Program-made: the position numbers and the translations under genes
Notes under the pieces: generated by a model
What the model saw: only the letters and a program-made list of their open reading frames with translations
Databases searched by the model: none
What the model was told of the DNA's origin: nothing
Assembly (NCBI RefSeq): GCF_040543805.1
Contig: NZ_JBEUMS010000010.1
Location: forward strand, 1-64,000
Reading direction: 5' to 3'
DNA from: Arcicella rosea
GTDB taxonomy: Bacteria; Bacteroidota; Bacteroidia; Cytophagales; Spirosomataceae
Length of the DNA stretch: 64,000 nt
Shown here: positions 37,419 to 46,850 of the stretch, piece after piece
Layout: each line of letters starts with the position of its first letter
How positions within the stretch are numbered: the first letter of the stretch is position 1

Positions 37419-38075
37419 ATGATGGACACAAGAAAAAACATAGCTATCGATTGGTCTTCTCCAGATGTTTTGGAACAAATTGTTCAGAATATCAAAAACC
37501 CATTAGAAAACATTATTAGTGCGAGTCAAAATAGTTCGATGGAGCATAAAAATATTGTTGATGAAATCATCTTTTCGAGTAGCAAAGAAATTAGTGACAT
37601 CGTAGAAGAAATAATGCGAAAAGCTAAATCTAAATCCCTCAATATAACTTTTCAGGGTCGTCCAGAAATTTTTGAAATTTATGAGGAAAATCAAAATGTC
37701 CGAGCAATGTGTTCAGATGAGATAAAACCTCAAAAAATAACAAAAATGGATCAAGAATGGCTCATGAGCCTTGAAAAAGAGATTTATGGCTGTATCACCA
37801 AAGATTACCTCAGTCTCTACGATTTAGCGTTTAAAATGGCAGTTAGCGAAAGACAGTTGCATAGAAAAATTGCGAATTTAGTCTGTTTAACACCTAATAA
37901 ATATATAAGGATTCTACGATTACACAAAGCAAAGCAGATGATTGATAATTATATCCAAAATTCTATTTCACAGATTGCCTATTCCGTTGGATATAATGAT
38001 GTTCACTATTTTTCAACGCTGTTCATGTGTCAGTACAATGTTTCACCTAAAGACCTTATTAAAACGTTACGTTAA
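37419..38075 (+). CDS. AraC-family regulator with degenerate kinase-like N-terminus
   Basis: The C-terminal half (about 115-218) is a full AraC HTH: LYDLAFKMAVSERQLHRKI and ISQIAYSVGYNDVHYFSTLF. The N-terminal part, LEQIVQNIKNPLENIISASQ, looks like the HisKA helix (compare HELRTPLNAI) but with Asn-Ile in place of His-Glu, followed by a second helix. So it resembles the core of an HTCS that lost its sensor, ATPase and receiver. 218 aa. Located between the LanC-like and the cNMP-binding genes, it probably regulates the cluster. The DHp reading is my inference. Confidence 0.8.
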   Translation: MMDTRKNIAIDWSSPDVLEQIVQNIKNPLENIISASQNSSMEHKNIVDEIIFSSSKEISDIVEEIMRKAKSKSLNITFQGRPEIFEIYEENQNVRAMCSDEIKPQKITKMDQEWLMSLEKEIYGCITKDYLSLYDLAFKMAVSERQLHRKIANLVCLTPNKYIRILRLHKAKQMIDNYIQNSISQIAYSVGYNDVHYFSTLFMCQYNVSPKDLIKTLR

Positions 38076-38211
38076 TCGTCCATTCTATGCAGACTGAACA
38101 CAAAACTATTACCTTATCAAAAGCTTTCAATGGCAGTAATGACATACATTTTGGCTTAATTGTCAAACTTTAACAGGATAAATTAGTGTATTACTTTAAA
38201 ACAAGATAATT

Positions 38212-38727
38212 ATGAAAAGAGTCCTTTTTTTCTTAGGTCAATTAAATGACAGAGATGTTGAGTGGATGATTACCAATGGTAGCAAATTAACACTGGAAAC
38301 AGGCGATAGACTCATCAATAAAGGAGAGTTTGTTGATAGTTTGTACATAGTCTTATCGGGCCAGTTGGCAGTATGTACCAACAATAATGAAACAGTTGCA
38401 AAACTCGAAGCTGGTGAAATAGTAGGAGAAATGTCATTCTTAGAATCCAGACCACCCTCTGTTTCAGTTATCGTTACTCAGCCAACGGTTGTCTATCAAA
38501 TTTCTCGTGAAATGATAACAGCTAGATTTGCAACTAATATGGAATTTAGAGCAAATTTCTATTATGCTTTGGCTTTGTTTCTATCAAATAGATTAAGAAA
38601 GACCACAGATCAGTTAGGATATGGAAATCCAGAAGAAGAAGATTTAATAGATATTAGTGTATTGGATGGTGTTGCACAAGCTGGAGCCAGATTTGGGCAA
38701 ATACTGCATAGATTTTCTGAAGTATAA
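38212..38727 (+). CDS. Cyclic-nucleotide-binding-domain protein without HTH
   Basis: 171 aa with one cNMP-binding jelly roll (about 15-130): LINKGEFVDSLYIVLSGQLAV and GEIVGEMSFLESRPPSVSV. The position of the phosphate-binding Arg in the cassette (CAP: GELALLYNTPRAAT) holds Pro here, so cAMP binding is doubtful. There is no DNA-binding domain. It starts the transport operon, 24 bases before tolC. Similar small cNMP-fold proteins accompany NHLP transport systems, whose second ABC protein here also has a jelly-roll N-terminus. It may gate export. Confidence 0.85.
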   Translation: MKRVLFFLGQLNDRDVEWMITNGSKLTLETGDRLINKGEFVDSLYIVLSGQLAVCTNNNETVAKLEAGEIVGEMSFLESRPPSVSVIVTQPTVVYQISREMITARFATNMEFRANFYYALALFLSNRLRKTTDQLGYGNPEEEDLIDISVLDGVAQAGARFGQILHRFSEV

Positions 38728-38751
38728 AGTAAACATTTAACACATAATGTA

Positions 38752-40323
38752 ATGAGATTTTGTAAATGTATTTACATATTGTTGTTTGTTGTCTATATCA
38801 ACAACTTATACGGTCAGTCAAAAATCAAATGTGATTTAATTGGAATCTCATATAAGGCATTTGATAAAAATCCTTTATTAAAAAGAAGTACTTATACCAT
38901 TCAGGATGCTGGAGCTGATTTTCAGATTCAAAAAAGTGTCTTTGATGTTAATTCATATTCAGGATTATTAGTTAGAAATAGTAGGTACAATCTTTTTGAT
39001 GCAGATACCAGAAATCAGTTTGTTGATAAGGTTTTAAAAACAAATACTTCAGAATTCTCTGCGGGTGTTCGTAAAAAGCTTCGTTCTGGACAAACCACAG
39101 ATATAAGTTTGAATTATGGTTTCAATAATAGTAATCTCCCCTTCGATAGTTTTAATCAAAATGTAGGAGCTTATTGGGGTAATCATACAAGTACTATTAA
39201 CTTTTCTTTAACGCAACCATTATTAAGGGGGAGAGGACGTGAGGTTACTACTGTCTCTGAAAGAGTATCCCTACTTTATATAGAGAACTCAAAAAAGAAT
39301 AATGAGTTTACAAATTCTTATGAAATCTTGCAGATAGGCTTTGCTTACTGGAATTATTTTACTGCATTTAAAAATGTAGAAATTTATAAACAGAATGAAA
39401 GTAGGGTTAGAAATGTTTTAGAAATCACAAATGAGTTAATAAAGGCCGACAAAAAACCAGCGGGAGATATAGTACAGGTAAATGCAGATTTAGCCAATCA
39501 GGAAAAACTAACGATTTTGGCTGAACAGAATTTATATACAGCAAGGCTTAATTTGGGAAGAGCAATCGGACTTAGTAACGAAGAAAGTCTGTTGTTGGAT
39601 ATTCCTGAAAATGAGTTTCCAACAATTTCTCAGTCAGAGTATAGGAAAGATTTAGATAAAAACACTTTCATTAAACTTGCAAAAGGAAAAAGAGCAGACC
39701 TGAAGGCACTCAAGAAAGTATATGAAGCATTAGAAATGCAAGCTAAATTGGCAGCCAATAATACAACACCACAATTAGATTTAACGGCATTGGCTTCTTA
39801 CGGAAGTGCAAGTATGGGTAATGGTATTAGCGAAACCTTCTCTTCTCTCACAAGTAATCAAGGTAGAAATATGAGCGTTGGAGCTAAACTGAGCTTTACA
39901 TTTCCTGTAAATAATAATTTAGCAAAAGGTAATCTTGCTAAGATTAATGTTGCCTTAAATGACCAAAAAGTGATTAATGATAATCTTCAAAGAAATGTAG
40001 AATTAAATATTAGCAATGCCCTCAACAATTTGAATAATAGCGTACTTGTACTTGAAAAGGCAAAAGAGGCATTGAATAATTACCAAGTAGCTTTCAACAA
40101 CGAACAAGGGAAATTCCAAACAGGATTGACTACTCTTTTAAATTTGATATTATTCCAAGAACGCTTAACGGCATCACAATTAGAATATTTACAGGCTTAC
40201 CAACAATTTGCTAATGCAATCATTAACCTTAGACATGAAACTGGAACGCTAATTTCACAAGATAATCAGGGATTTACTTTAGATCAAAAATCATTTTATA
40301 GTATTCCTCAAACCGATAATTAA
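38752..40323 (+). CDS. TolC-family outer membrane channel
   Basis: Outer-membrane exit duct of a type I secretion system. A signal peptide (about 1-22) is followed by the two long coiled-coil repeats of the TolC fold; LTQPLLRGRGREV and QFANAIINLRHETGTL are family landmarks. 523 aa is normal. It is 14 bases from the HlyD gene and clearly co-transcribed. Together with HlyD and the two ABC proteins it gives a complete path across both membranes for the processed peptides. Confidence 0.92.
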   Translation: MRFCKCIYILLFVVYINNLYGQSKIKCDLIGISYKAFDKNPLLKRSTYTIQDAGADFQIQKSVFDVNSYSGLLVRNSRYNLFDADTRNQFVDKVLKTNTSEFSAGVRKKLRSGQTTDISLNYGFNNSNLPFDSFNQNVGAYWGNHTSTINFSLTQPLLRGRGREVTTVSERVSLLYIENSKKNNEFTNSYEILQIGFAYWNYFTAFKNVEIYKQNESRVRNVLEITNELIKADKKPAGDIVQVNADLANQEKLTILAEQNLYTARLNLGRAIGLSNEESLLLDIPENEFPTISQSEYRKDLDKNTFIKLAKGKRADLKALKKVYEALEMQAKLAANNTTPQLDLTALASYGSASMGNGISETFSSLTSNQGRNMSVGAKLSFTFPVNNNLAKGNLAKINVALNDQKVINDNLQRNVELNISNALNNLNNSVLVLEKAKEALNNYQVAFNNEQGKFQTGLTTLLNLILFQERLTASQLEYLQAYQQFANAIINLRHETGTLISQDNQGFTLDQKSFYSIPQTDN

Positions 40324-40337
40324 TAAAAAATAAAACT

Positions 40338-41600
40338 ATGGCAGCAGGATTTTTCAGAAAGTCAGCATTGGAAAAACTTTCGACACCAGAGAAATTAGAC
40401 CAATTAATAAAAGTGACTGGTCCAAAAGCTTGGATTGCTCTTTTTACGGTTTTCTTGGCATTAAGTACAGGTATAGGCTGGGCTGTTGTGGGCAGAGTAA
40501 AAACAAAACTCAATGCCGTTGGAGTAGTTTTAGGCGGAGAGGTTCATGAGGTTGTTGCAACTTCGCAAGGTCAACTCGTAAAATTGAGTGTTGCTATAGG
40601 TACAAATGTAAAGGAAGGCGATATTATCGCTGAAATCCAACAACCTGAACTTATTCAACAAATAGAATCTGCAAAAGCTGTATTGTCGGACAGGAAATTG
40701 GAGATGGGGAAATTAATGTCTTACGGTAGTCAAGGAACACAGTTGGAGAGCGAAATAATTAATCAAAATAGAATAAGTATTCAAGGTGAAATCGAGTCAG
40801 AAAAAAAGAAACTATCATTTCTGAGTAATCAGTTAGAATCTGAAAATAATTTACTTGAAAAAGGATTAATCGTAAAATCGCAAGTTGCTAATACAAAACA
40901 ACAAATTGATGCTTCCAAGAATACTATCGAAAGATTAAAATCTCAAATGGCAGAAACCTCAAGCCGAAAACTCAATATAGGATTTGATTTACAGCAAAAA
41001 ATTACTTTGCAAAATCAACGAATTGCAGAAGCCGAAAGGAATCTTCAGTTTGTATCTGAAAGATATGATATTCAGTCGAATATAAGAAGTTCTTATGATG
41101 GTGAAGTAGTTGAAGTGCTAACAGATGCAGGCGTTATGGTAGCTGCTGGTACGCCTTTGTTCAAAGTCAAAAACTTGCATGAAAAAAAAATAACTAAGTT
41201 GAAGGGTGTACTTTATATTCCTTCGCAAGATGGTAAGAAAATTAAAAAAGGCATGGAGGCTTTTGTGGTTCCATCTACAGTACAACCACAAGAATACGGT
41301 TTTATCAAAGCCAAGGTAACTTACATTTCTGACTTCCCCATTACGCAACAAGGTATGATGACTTCTGTCAAGAATGACCAATTAGCGAAAGGTTTATTAG
41401 CCTCTGGACCTCTTTTTGAAGTTCACGTAGAATTTGAAAAAGATACTGCATCATACAGCGGATTCAAGTGGACTTCAGCTAAAGGCCCTGATATTTTGAT
41501 AAAAGAAGGTACTTCTTGCACGGGTAAAATTACCATAAAACAGGAAGCGCCTGCTACAATCGTGGTACCTGCATTTAAGAAATTTTTTGATCTGTACTAA
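40338..41600 (+). CDS. HlyD-type membrane fusion protein (NHLP bacteriocin export)
   Basis: Periplasmic adaptor linking the ABC transporter to TolC. One N-terminal membrane helix (about 32-52), a lipoyl-like half (VVATSQGQLVKLSVAIGTNVKEGD), a long coiled coil (about 95-220) and the second lipoyl half (IRSSYDGEVVEVLTDAGVMVAAGTPLFKV) precede the barrel. 420 aa. It resembles the NHLM-type secretion proteins that accompany NHLP precursors. It lies 17 bases upstream of the peptidase-ABC gene. Confidence 0.92.
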   Translation: MAAGFFRKSALEKLSTPEKLDQLIKVTGPKAWIALFTVFLALSTGIGWAVVGRVKTKLNAVGVVLGGEVHEVVATSQGQLVKLSVAIGTNVKEGDIIAEIQQPELIQQIESAKAVLSDRKLEMGKLMSYGSQGTQLESEIINQNRISIQGEIESEKKKLSFLSNQLESENNLLEKGLIVKSQVANTKQQIDASKNTIERLKSQMAETSSRKLNIGFDLQQKITLQNQRIAEAERNLQFVSERYDIQSNIRSSYDGEVVEVLTDAGVMVAAGTPLFKVKNLHEKKITKLKGVLYIPSQDGKKIKKGMEAFVVPSTVQPQEYGFIKAKVTYISDFPITQQGMMTSVKNDQLAKGLLASGPLFEVHVEFEKDTASYSGFKWTSAKGPDILIKEGTSCTGKITIKQEAPATIVVPAFKKFFDLY

Positions 41601-41617
41601 TGAACAAATTTTAAAAG

Positions 41618-43807
41618 ATGGATACTACCAAGTTTGTTATCGAAAAACAGGCAAGACCAGTTAAGGTTCCTACAGTATTACAGATGGAAAGTGTGGAGTG
41701 TGGTGCTGCCGCACTGAGCATTATATTAGGATATTTCGGAAAGTTCGTTCCTTTGGAAAAACTGAGAATCGCTTGTGGAGTTTCAAGAGATGGCTTAAAA
41801 GCTACCAATATTATCAAAGCAGCTAGAGAATTTGGCTTAGAATCTAAAGGCTATGCGAAATCACTTGAAAAGCTGATGCAAATCCAGACACCAGCGATTA
41901 TATTTTGGAATTTTAACCACTTTTTAGTGTTGGAAGGCTTTACCAAAAATAAAGTATTTTTAAGTGATCCTGCCCAAGGAAGATACCAAGTGAGTCATCA
42001 AGAGTTTGATGAAGCTTATACTGGAGTTGTACTTACATTTAATCCAAGTGCAACATTTGAAAAAGGAAATGAAAAAAGAGGACTTCTTGCATCCTTGGGT
42101 TCAAGAATTGCAAATTCAAAATTAAGTATCGGCTATATTATTTTAGTGAGCCTTTTCTTAGTCATTCCTGGTTTAGTTATCCCTTCATTTATCCAAATAT
42201 TTATTGATAAATACTTGATAAATGGCTACTCAGGCTTTGTAATGCCTCTATTACTGATTATGGGAGTAACCTTAATTATTAATGCAGTACTAGTTTATCT
42301 CCAACAATATTATTTGCTCAAACTAGAAACAAAATTAGCTTTAACTACTTCCAGTAAGTTCCTGTGGCATGTTTTTCATTTACCGATAGCTTTTTTTACG
42401 CAACGTTATAGTGGTGAAATTGGTAACAGAGTATCACTCAACGACAAGGTAGCGAAACTACTAAGTGGGGATCTTGCCAATGCTGCATTGAATATCATTG
42501 TTGTTATATTTTATGCCATCCTGATGTTTTCGTATGATGTTCCCTTAACCCTTATTGGGATATTAATGGCAGCGCTTAATGTGGGTGTTATTAAATATGT
42601 ATCAAGAGCGAGGAAAGATGGAAATCGTCGTTTGAGCAACGAAATGGGCAAACTATTAGGCATAACAACATCTGGAATCAGTATGATTGAGACCTTGAAA
42701 GCGTCGGGGAGAGAAAATGATTTCTTTACTAATTGGATTGGATATTTAGCAAAAGTAACCAATGGACAACAAGAATTAGGATGGTTATCAGTTAGGTTCA
42801 ATGCCATTCCTCCTTTGCTTACTTCGTTGACAACTACTTTGATTTTAGGCATAGGGGCTTTGAGAATCATGGATGGACAGATGACCCTTGGAGCGTTGGT
42901 AGCTTTCACTTACTTGATGGGGAATTTTATCTCGCCTGTTAATCAATTAATTTCTGTTGGTACATTGTTAAATGAAACAGAAAGTGACATGGGTCGTATA
43001 GACGATGTAATAAATTATGAAGTGGATGACCAATTCAGAGGTGATAATCAGCAAGCAAAAAATTTGAATACTGCCAACAATCAAAAGTTGATTGGGTATT
43101 TCGAGATGAAGGATGTAACCTTTGGATATAATACCACGATGCCAGCTTTGGTTGAAGGTTTTAATTTAAAATTGAAACCCGGCAGTAGGGTTGCATTGGT
43201 TGGAGGCTCTGGTAGTGGCAAGTCAACAGTGGCTAAAATAGCTTCGGGATTATATAAACCGTGGAAAGGTGAAATTTTGTTCGACGGCAAACCCAAAGAC
43301 GATATTCCCCGACATATCATTACAGATTCTTTGGCAGTAATTGACCAAGAAGTACTAATTTTTAATGGGACAATTAAAGAAAATATTGCCTTCTGGGATA
43401 CTACCATTTCGGATAAAAATATTATTCAATCTGCTCGTGATGCCGCCATTCATGATACTATAGCAGTCAGAAAAGATGCTTATGATAGTATGGTGATGGA
43501 AGGCGGCTCTAATTTTAGCGGTGGGCAACGCCAACGCTTAGAAATAGCAAGGGCACTAGCCACCAATCCGTCTATTTTGATTATGGACGAAGCTACAAGT
43601 GCCTTAGACCCAACGGCCGAAAAATTAGTGATGGATAATATCAAAAGAAGAGGATGTACCTGTTTGATTGTTGCTCATAGACTCAGCACAATTATGGATT
43701 GTGATGAAATAATCGTAATGCAATACGGTAAAATCGTAGAGCGAGGAACTCATCAAGAACTGATGAAACAAAATGGTGTTTACGCTCAGCTAATTGAATC
43801 AAAATAA
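41618..43807 (+). CDS. NHLP-type peptidase/ABC transporter (C39 domain)
   Basis: Cleaves precursor leaders after GG and exports the core. The N-terminal C39 peptidase (about 15-145) has Cys28 in ESVECGAA, His101 in NFNHFLVLEG and Asp117 in LSDPAQG. Six membrane helices follow, then the ATPase with Walker A GGSGSGKST (about 528-536), FSGGQRQRLE and ILIMDEATSALD. 729 aa is normal. It matches the GG ends of the five NHLP leaders and of the 24674 peptide. It sits in the tolC-hlyD-ABC operon. Confidence 0.95.
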   Translation: MDTTKFVIEKQARPVKVPTVLQMESVECGAAALSIILGYFGKFVPLEKLRIACGVSRDGLKATNIIKAAREFGLESKGYAKSLEKLMQIQTPAIIFWNFNHFLVLEGFTKNKVFLSDPAQGRYQVSHQEFDEAYTGVVLTFNPSATFEKGNEKRGLLASLGSRIANSKLSIGYIILVSLFLVIPGLVIPSFIQIFIDKYLINGYSGFVMPLLLIMGVTLIINAVLVYLQQYYLLKLETKLALTTSSKFLWHVFHLPIAFFTQRYSGEIGNRVSLNDKVAKLLSGDLANAALNIIVVIFYAILMFSYDVPLTLIGILMAALNVGVIKYVSRARKDGNRRLSNEMGKLLGITTSGISMIETLKASGRENDFFTNWIGYLAKVTNGQQELGWLSVRFNAIPPLLTSLTTTLILGIGALRIMDGQMTLGALVAFTYLMGNFISPVNQLISVGTLLNETESDMGRIDDVINYEVDDQFRGDNQQAKNLNTANNQKLIGYFEMKDVTFGYNTTMPALVEGFNLKLKPGSRVALVGGSGSGKSTVAKIASGLYKPWKGEILFDGKPKDDIPRHIITDSLAVIDQEVLIFNGTIKENIAFWDTTISDKNIIQSARDAAIHDTIAVRKDAYDSMVMEGGSNFSGGQRQRLEIARALATNPSILIMDEATSALDPTAEKLVMDNIKRRGCTCLIVAHRLSTIMDCDEIIVMQYGKIVERGTHQELMKQNGVYAQLIESK

Positions 43808-43934
43808 AATATAATTATCTACTTAGGTAATGATTAGCACTTCATACACCTAATAATCAATTATTTACATAAACACAAAACGTCGCTTAAATTGTATTCA
43901 TTACTTAAATCAAGGACTAATAAAATTTACTCTC

Positions 43935-46847
43935 ATGTCTGTAAATGAAAAAATATATATCGGAGTTGAAAATCCCTTTATTCTGAACGATACGGATAGA
44001 TTTTGGCTGGTGCTTTCGGGTGAAGTAAATGTTTTTTATACTAAAATTGGTGAAAATGGAGAGTATTTAATTGCTTTAAGACACTTGTACACCGCACAGA
44101 AAGGAGAAATATTATTTAGTTTATTGGCTCCTGAGCATACTGATAATACAAGGCTTATCATTTCATCAAATGAAGCTACTTTATTAGCAATTGACAAAAA
44201 TAATCTACTTGATGTTGATCCCTTCTTTTTAAAGAATATGATTAATAAATGGATTACTAAAACATCTACCATTTTAAATACTAATAATACTCCAAGAATT
44301 TACACAGCACTTGATGATTTTAAAATAACTACTTTAGAAAAAAATACGGTTGCTTTCCCTTCAAGTGGCATCAATTGGATTCACCTGCTAAAGGGTGAAA
44401 TTGACGTTTTTTCTGAAAGTACCCCTATCAGCTCAGCGCAATATCCTGATTTTCTTGCACCTGTTTCAAATAAATTATGGATAAAGTCTCTTACCAATGC
44501 TACAGAAGTGAGAGTGTTAAGTACTAGAGAGGTACTCATTGAAGACGAAATATATTTTCTACTTTCATTGAGCAAACTAGAAGGGTATTTCTATACTCAA
44601 CTTAATAAAATTATTGAAAACCAAAGAACAGAAGAAAGTAATCGTTTCCAAGATAAACTTATTAATGAAGCGCAAGGACTAAAAACTACTTTAGAAAAAA
44701 TAAAATCTATCGTAGTAGGTAATGATGAAAAGTGTCCATCTGCTGTTTATCAAAATTCAAATAAACAAAGTGTTCTTTTTGCAACCTGTCAATTAATTGG
44801 AAATCAGATTGGCTTTGATTTGGAAGAGCCCAAGTATATAGAATCCTACCAAAATAGTACTAACAATCAATTATATGCCATTGCAAAGAGCTCGAAAATA
44901 AGAATTCGTAAAGTTATTCTGCGAGGAACTTGGTGGAAAGAAGAAAACGGACATTTATTGGCTTTTACCAAAAAAGACAAAACTCCAGTAGCATTAATAC
45001 AAAAAACTTCTACAAGTTATGTAATGAAAAATTTGTCAAGTGGCGAAGAGTTAGTCATTGATAATGAAGTTGCAGATACTTTAGAACCGATTGGCAATAT
45101 GTTCTTTGCTGGATTTGATAGCAAAATGACTTCAATCAAAAAAGTAGTTACTTTTGCCATCAAGGGAGTAGAGAAAGATTCAAAAATATTGATACTTGCA
45201 GCATTCGTAGGAACTTTAATTGGTTTATTGATACCAATGCTATCTGGATTGATGTATGATGATGTTATTCCAACTGCTGATAAATCTCTTCACACGGAAG
45301 TTTTTGCTATTATGATTATGATAGGATTCGTATCTGCAGGTTTACAGCTTGCTCAAGGAGTCCTACAATTAAGGGTTGAATCAAAGTCAAGTATTAATTT
45401 GCAAGCGGGTGTAATGGATCACATGCTAAGATTACCTGTGACTTTTTATAAAAAATTCTCTGCCGGCGACCTTACCAATAGAGTATTAAGTATTAATGCT
45501 ATTCGTCAAATTGTTTCAAATACTTTAATGACAGCGGTATTGAGTGGAGCTTTCTCTTTTGTCAATTTGATATTACTTTTTTATTATGATGCCAAGTTGG
45601 CTTGGGTTGGTGTACTCTTAGGTGCAATTGCAGCCGCTTTTATAGTTTGCATTGGATTACTAAAATTAAAATATGATCGACAAGTATCTAAGTATCAAGG
45701 TGAAATACAAGGATTTTTATTTGAGTTTCTATCTGGGATTACTAAAATAAGAATAACAGGAGGAGAAAGTAGAGTTTTCACACTTTGGGCAGATAAGTTT
45801 TCAAACTTAAAGAAACTTGGATTTAACTCAGGAATGTATCAAAATTTTGTAGAAACATTCAATGCGTCTTACCCACTTTTAACCAGCATCTTCTTTTTCT
45901 CATTCTTATATTATACCATATTAAATTCGACTGGAGCTGTAAGTATGCTTTCAGTAGGAGCTTTTTTAGCTTTTATTAGTGCTTTTAACAAATTTTTGAA
46001 TGATAGTTTAAGACTAAGTATGGCTCTAATTACGTCTCTGAATGTAATTACATTATATGAAAGAGTAAAGCCAATTTTGGAAGAAGAAACAGAATCTGCA
46101 GAACAAAGTATAGACCCTGGTGAATTAGCAGGAGAAATAGAAATGAATTCTATTTCTTTTAGATATAAAGAAAATCTGCCACTTGTATTGAATGGCGTTA
46201 CTTTCAAAGTTAAACCAGGTGAAATGGTTGCCTTCGTAGGAGCCTCAGGTTCTGGTAAATCTACGATTATGAGATTACTTTTAGGCTTTGAACAAGCCGA
46301 AGCAGGTTCTATTTATTATGATACAGATTCTTTTGAATCAATGAATAAAGAATTAGTACGAAGACAAATCGGCGTTGTTTTACAAAATGGTGCATTAATG
46401 TCAGGAAGTATTTATCAAAATATCGTGGGAAATTCCGAATTGACATTAGATGATGCTTGGGAAGCTGCTCGTATGGCAGGAATGGAGGATGATATCAAGC
46501 AAATGCCAATGGAAATGCACACCGTTGTTAGTGAAGGAGCAGGCACATTTTCGGGTGGACAAAGACAACGATTGATGATTGCAAGGGCAATTGTACATAA
46601 GCCAAGGTTACTGTTCATGGATGAAGCAACTAGTGCATTAGACAACAGAACACAAAACATTGTTTCTCAAAGTTTAGATAAACTTCAAGCAACCCGAATC
46701 ATAATAGCTCATAGGCTAAGTACCATTAAGAATGCTGACCGTATTTATGTGATGGATAAAGGAACTATCGTTGAAGCGGGTACGTATGATGAATTAATGG
46801 AAAATGATGCTCTTTTTGCACAACTTGCTAAACGCCAAATTGCTTAA
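43935..46847 (+). CDS. NHLP-type export ABC transporter with jelly-roll N-terminus
   Basis: Second ABC protein of the export system. Residues about 1-220 contain two cNMP/cupin-like jelly-roll segments (LVLSGEVNVFYTK and HLLKGEIDVFSES), followed by a linker and degenerate peptidase-like region. About six membrane helices (about 415-700) and an ATPase follow: Walker A GASGSGKST near 768, FSGGQRQRLM, LLFMDEATSALD. 970 aa agrees with the NHLM ABC2 family. It has no C39 Cys, so it probably pairs with the peptidase-ABC protein as a heterodimer. Its jelly rolls may interact with the cNMP-fold protein at 38212. Confidence 0.92.
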   Translation: MSVNEKIYIGVENPFILNDTDRFWLVLSGEVNVFYTKIGENGEYLIALRHLYTAQKGEILFSLLAPEHTDNTRLIISSNEATLLAIDKNNLLDVDPFFLKNMINKWITKTSTILNTNNTPRIYTALDDFKITTLEKNTVAFPSSGINWIHLLKGEIDVFSESTPISSAQYPDFLAPVSNKLWIKSLTNATEVRVLSTREVLIEDEIYFLLSLSKLEGYFYTQLNKIIENQRTEESNRFQDKLINEAQGLKTTLEKIKSIVVGNDEKCPSAVYQNSNKQSVLFATCQLIGNQIGFDLEEPKYIESYQNSTNNQLYAIAKSSKIRIRKVILRGTWWKEENGHLLAFTKKDKTPVALIQKTSTSYVMKNLSSGEELVIDNEVADTLEPIGNMFFAGFDSKMTSIKKVVTFAIKGVEKDSKILILAAFVGTLIGLLIPMLSGLMYDDVIPTADKSLHTEVFAIMIMIGFVSAGLQLAQGVLQLRVESKSSINLQAGVMDHMLRLPVTFYKKFSAGDLTNRVLSINAIRQIVSNTLMTAVLSGAFSFVNLILLFYYDAKLAWVGVLLGAIAAAFIVCIGLLKLKYDRQVSKYQGEIQGFLFEFLSGITKIRITGGESRVFTLWADKFSNLKKLGFNSGMYQNFVETFNASYPLLTSIFFFSFLYYTILNSTGAVSMLSVGAFLAFISAFNKFLNDSLRLSMALITSLNVITLYERVKPILEEETESAEQSIDPGELAGEIEMNSISFRYKENLPLVLNGVTFKVKPGEMVAFVGASGSGKSTIMRLLLGFEQAEAGSIYYDTDSFESMNKELVRRQIGVVLQNGALMSGSIYQNIVGNSELTLDDAWEAARMAGMEDDIKQMPMEMHTVVSEGAGTFSGGQRQRLMIARAIVHKPRLLFMDEATSALDNRTQNIVSQSLDKLQATRIIIAHRLSTIKNADRIYVMDKGTIVEAGTYDELMENDALFAQLAKRQIA

Positions 46848-46850
46848 TCA

